From assembly GCA_031213475.1 (NCBI GenBank), contig JARUPZ010000009.1, positions 7,225,601-7,289,600 of the forward strand: 64,000 nucleotides of DNA. The letters are read 5' to 3'. Of this stretch, positions 61,825-64,000 are shown one piece after another. The stretch's first letter is position 1. Every line of letters starts with the position of its first letter. Under the pieces are notes generated by a model. That model worked only from the letters and a program-made list of their open reading frames with translations, did no database searches and had not been told where the DNA came from. This DNA comes from Nereocystis luetkeana. Lineage: Eukaryota; Sar; Phaeophyceae; Laminariales; Laminariaceae. A program made the translations under genes and the position numbers.

Positions 61825-63880
61825 ATCATTAGAAGCAAGCGTTGCCATAATAGTTGTTCCTATTTTACGAGCTATGGAACGAACTGGTGGCTCGTGGGGT
61901 GTTGATGTGGATGATGCACAGCAGTACTGTAGTAAGTCAGTGAAAATTGAGAAAAGTGAGCTTCGACATCTATCTAGAAATAATAGATAATATGTATACG
62001 TGCTACATTCCCTCGGCAGGTATTATATACCAGAGGTGTATATGTACGAAGTATGTGTGCCCCTCTTTTCTCCCCGGTGCTTTCGGACGTCAACCATTTT
62101 GAAGGTCCATCATCAGTGATGGCGGATGTCATCGACCGGACGTTAATTGGTCAACGCATCTTCTTCGTGGTTGACATTTATTTGTGATCGGAGATTGACG
62201 GCATCTACGTGCGTACCCTGCCCTCCACATACCATGGTACCTGGTATAATACCTGACACCAGGTATGACTTTATGCAATGCCTCAACTTGCCTCACCTGG
62301 CCCTCCCGCCGTGGGGGTGGGGGGGCGCCAATTCTCCCTAGTACTTTGATACGTACGAAGAGGAATAATTTAAAACGCAAAGGAAGTCACCTGAAACATG
62401 ACAAGCTGCCTTCCAAGCCACAGTTCCTGCATTCCATTCCCTTGCCTCTACGATATACTCTCAGACTCTTACTTCAACTATTATTATACGAGACCTAATA
62501 CACGACTTCGTACAAAAACATCGGAGAAACCACAGGCACGGGCCAACAAGGGAGTCGAAACTATACGATTTTATGTTATCACATTATTAACCTACGTATT
62601 ATATGTAGGTCCAACATAATTAGTCCGTGGTCACAGGACAAGGTCCCGAAAACTATTATTAATCATAGAAGAGAGCTGAAGAATACTCCGGAAAAAGTAT
62701 TACGTCAAATCGAACAACAAAAAATATTCAGATACACGTCATGGCTGACATGGTACAAACCCTCAAACAGGAAGAAATCAAAATCCTCGACCGAGTTGCA
62801 ATCTACTGCATGCGGTATAATCCAGTACGACAACTAACTAACGGAAAACAAAGCGAAATGGAAGACTGAACAACAGAGGAAATCGGCCCCCGCCCCCGCT
62901 ATGTGCAGGAGCGGCTGGCACAAACCTTTGTGCAGTATGTATGTGTGCGTGTCGTCGATTTCAACCTCGCGCGTCGGCCCAGACCAACCCGACCCAAAAG
63001 GCGTTTTACCCTATTATTCTATCCCTAACCCGAACCCGAGCACACCAACCCAAGCCAAGCCTATTGGGGGGTTCGAGATTGGGAGGGGTATAGTCACGCG
63101 GCTCCGCCGCGTGTTCGTTCACCCCCCCCCCCCACAAAACGCCGGGGGGACGAATTAGCCGCCTTGTGACCATGCAAGAAGACCCGCATCCTGCAACATA
63201 GATAGGGCGAGTCGAGGACATCTATCTGGGGTTGTCTGTCGAGAGGTTTCGAATCGTTGAAAAGAGGGCCTGTGCAAGACGATCATGTTTATTTATAGAG
63301 TTAGTTGACGACGGATTCAGTGAGTTGTGAACTGGGTTGACGACAGACAGAGGCAGGGAAGAGGTTGGGGAAGAAAGACAGAATGGAGAAAAATTGCAGC
63401 AGCAGTACCTCGTAGTAGTAGTAGTAGTACCTCGTAGTAGTAGTAGTAGTACAGAGCTCTACTCGTTGGTGTCGACGAGCAGGGTGGGTACGGGTATTAT
63501 TAGCCGTATGTACCTGATATGTATTTAGGAGGTTAGCGAGGTGAAAAGAAGCAAAACAAGACGAGAACAAAAAAAAATCGAAACGAAGAAATATATAATA
63601 GTAGTGAAGAAGTTAAAAAAGATGAACTGAGATGAAACAAAACGCATCATCAACTCAAAGCAAAATAAGTCAACAACTCGAATCGCAGGGAGAGCAAAAA
63701 AAGCTACCAGGGGTATTATTAATAAGAGCAACCTGATAGGTGCACGCACGCGAATTATAACAAACAAACGTAAAAGAAAGAAAATGAAAAAAAAACGAAT
63801 ATATCGCGGTATTCTTTCACACATCACACACGTACGTATGTATGCCGTCTTCCAGACCTTGGCGTTGTACCGTCATAGGC
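61825..63880. other. No gene recognised
   Basis: AT-rich, with TACCTGG/CCAGGTA words clustered at 62230-62265, a GTA trinucleotide array at 63410-63452 and no splice-supported frames. Confidence 0.45.
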
Positions 63881-63884
63881 CGGC

Positions 63885-64000
63885 GCCCCCGGTGGCTTGG
63901 CAGGTGGTCCGCGTATCCACTGCGTACAGAAGGATCAATTTCGTGGGTTCAAGTGTCACTGAGTGCGTACTCGTAGGGAAACTTTCTCGTGGAAAAAAAA
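63885..64000 (+). repeat. tRNA-like SINE with A tail, cut by window end
   Basis: CGGTGGCTTGGCAGGTGGTC and GTGGGTTCAAGTGTCACTG match the element at 24205-24290; here it ends in an A run at the window edge. Confidence 0.6.

Overview
This window looks like nuclear DNA of a brown alga (Ectocarpus-like). That is an inference. The evidence is small, phase-compatible exons in long introns, many CAG/GTT-type arrays and long G/C homopolymers, and a LINE 3' end with a C-terminal zinc-knuckle region of a type I remember from brown-algal genomes (not verified here). Most of the 64 kb is intron and repeat. Almost all long ORFs are repeat shadows, so coding calls rest on reading-frame composition, splice sites and agreement of intron phase between neighbouring exons.

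Three coding systems can be supported. (1) Minus strand, 18.5 kb down to 1 kb: the 5' half of a rotatin-like centriole/basal-body ARM-repeat protein, with eleven or twelve exons; it runs off the left edge. It starts with the Rotatin_N signature (LRHPLAEVRARA) at 18.4 kb. (2) Plus strand, 31.6-35.3 kb: a PIF1-type helicase gene, ending abruptly after the Walker A exon, followed by non-helicase sequence and a 100-N assembly gap (37365-37464). (3) Plus strand, 37.5-48.0 kb: ten exons of the 3' end of an ARM-repeat protein that resembles the C-terminal half of rotatin, ending in a stop at 48023. A frameshifted C-terminal fragment of an enoyl-CoA hydratase lies at 53.5 kb. The rotatin 5' half and 3' half lie on opposite strands either side of a gap, while PIF1 is lost at the same gap. 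Either the left contig is inverted in the scaffold or there are two separate genes.

The repeats are the second theme. A roughly 530-bp SINE-like element (over 20 copies) ends in GAGTAC(A) followed by a poly(C) run instead of poly(A). Its last 75-80 bp resemble the end of a degraded LINE at 35.4-36.5 kb, which also ends in poly(C). This suggests a LINE/SINE pair that primes on C/G tracts. A 105-bp MITE family with TA target duplications (11 copies), a second palindromic MITE that has expanded internally into a 31-bp satellite (45.5-46.1 kb), two further TIR elements, tRNA-like SINEs, minisatellites and a fresh 185-bp tandem duplication fill the rest.

Regional layout: 1-20 kb rotatin 5' half with poly(C) SINEs and minisatellites in introns; 20.7-31 kb mostly non-coding with MITEs and small degenerate repeats; 31-37 kb PIF1 exons, SINE cluster and LINE remnant; 37.5-48 kb rotatin-like 3' half; 48-64 kb sparse, AT-richer, MITEs and pseudogene fragments.
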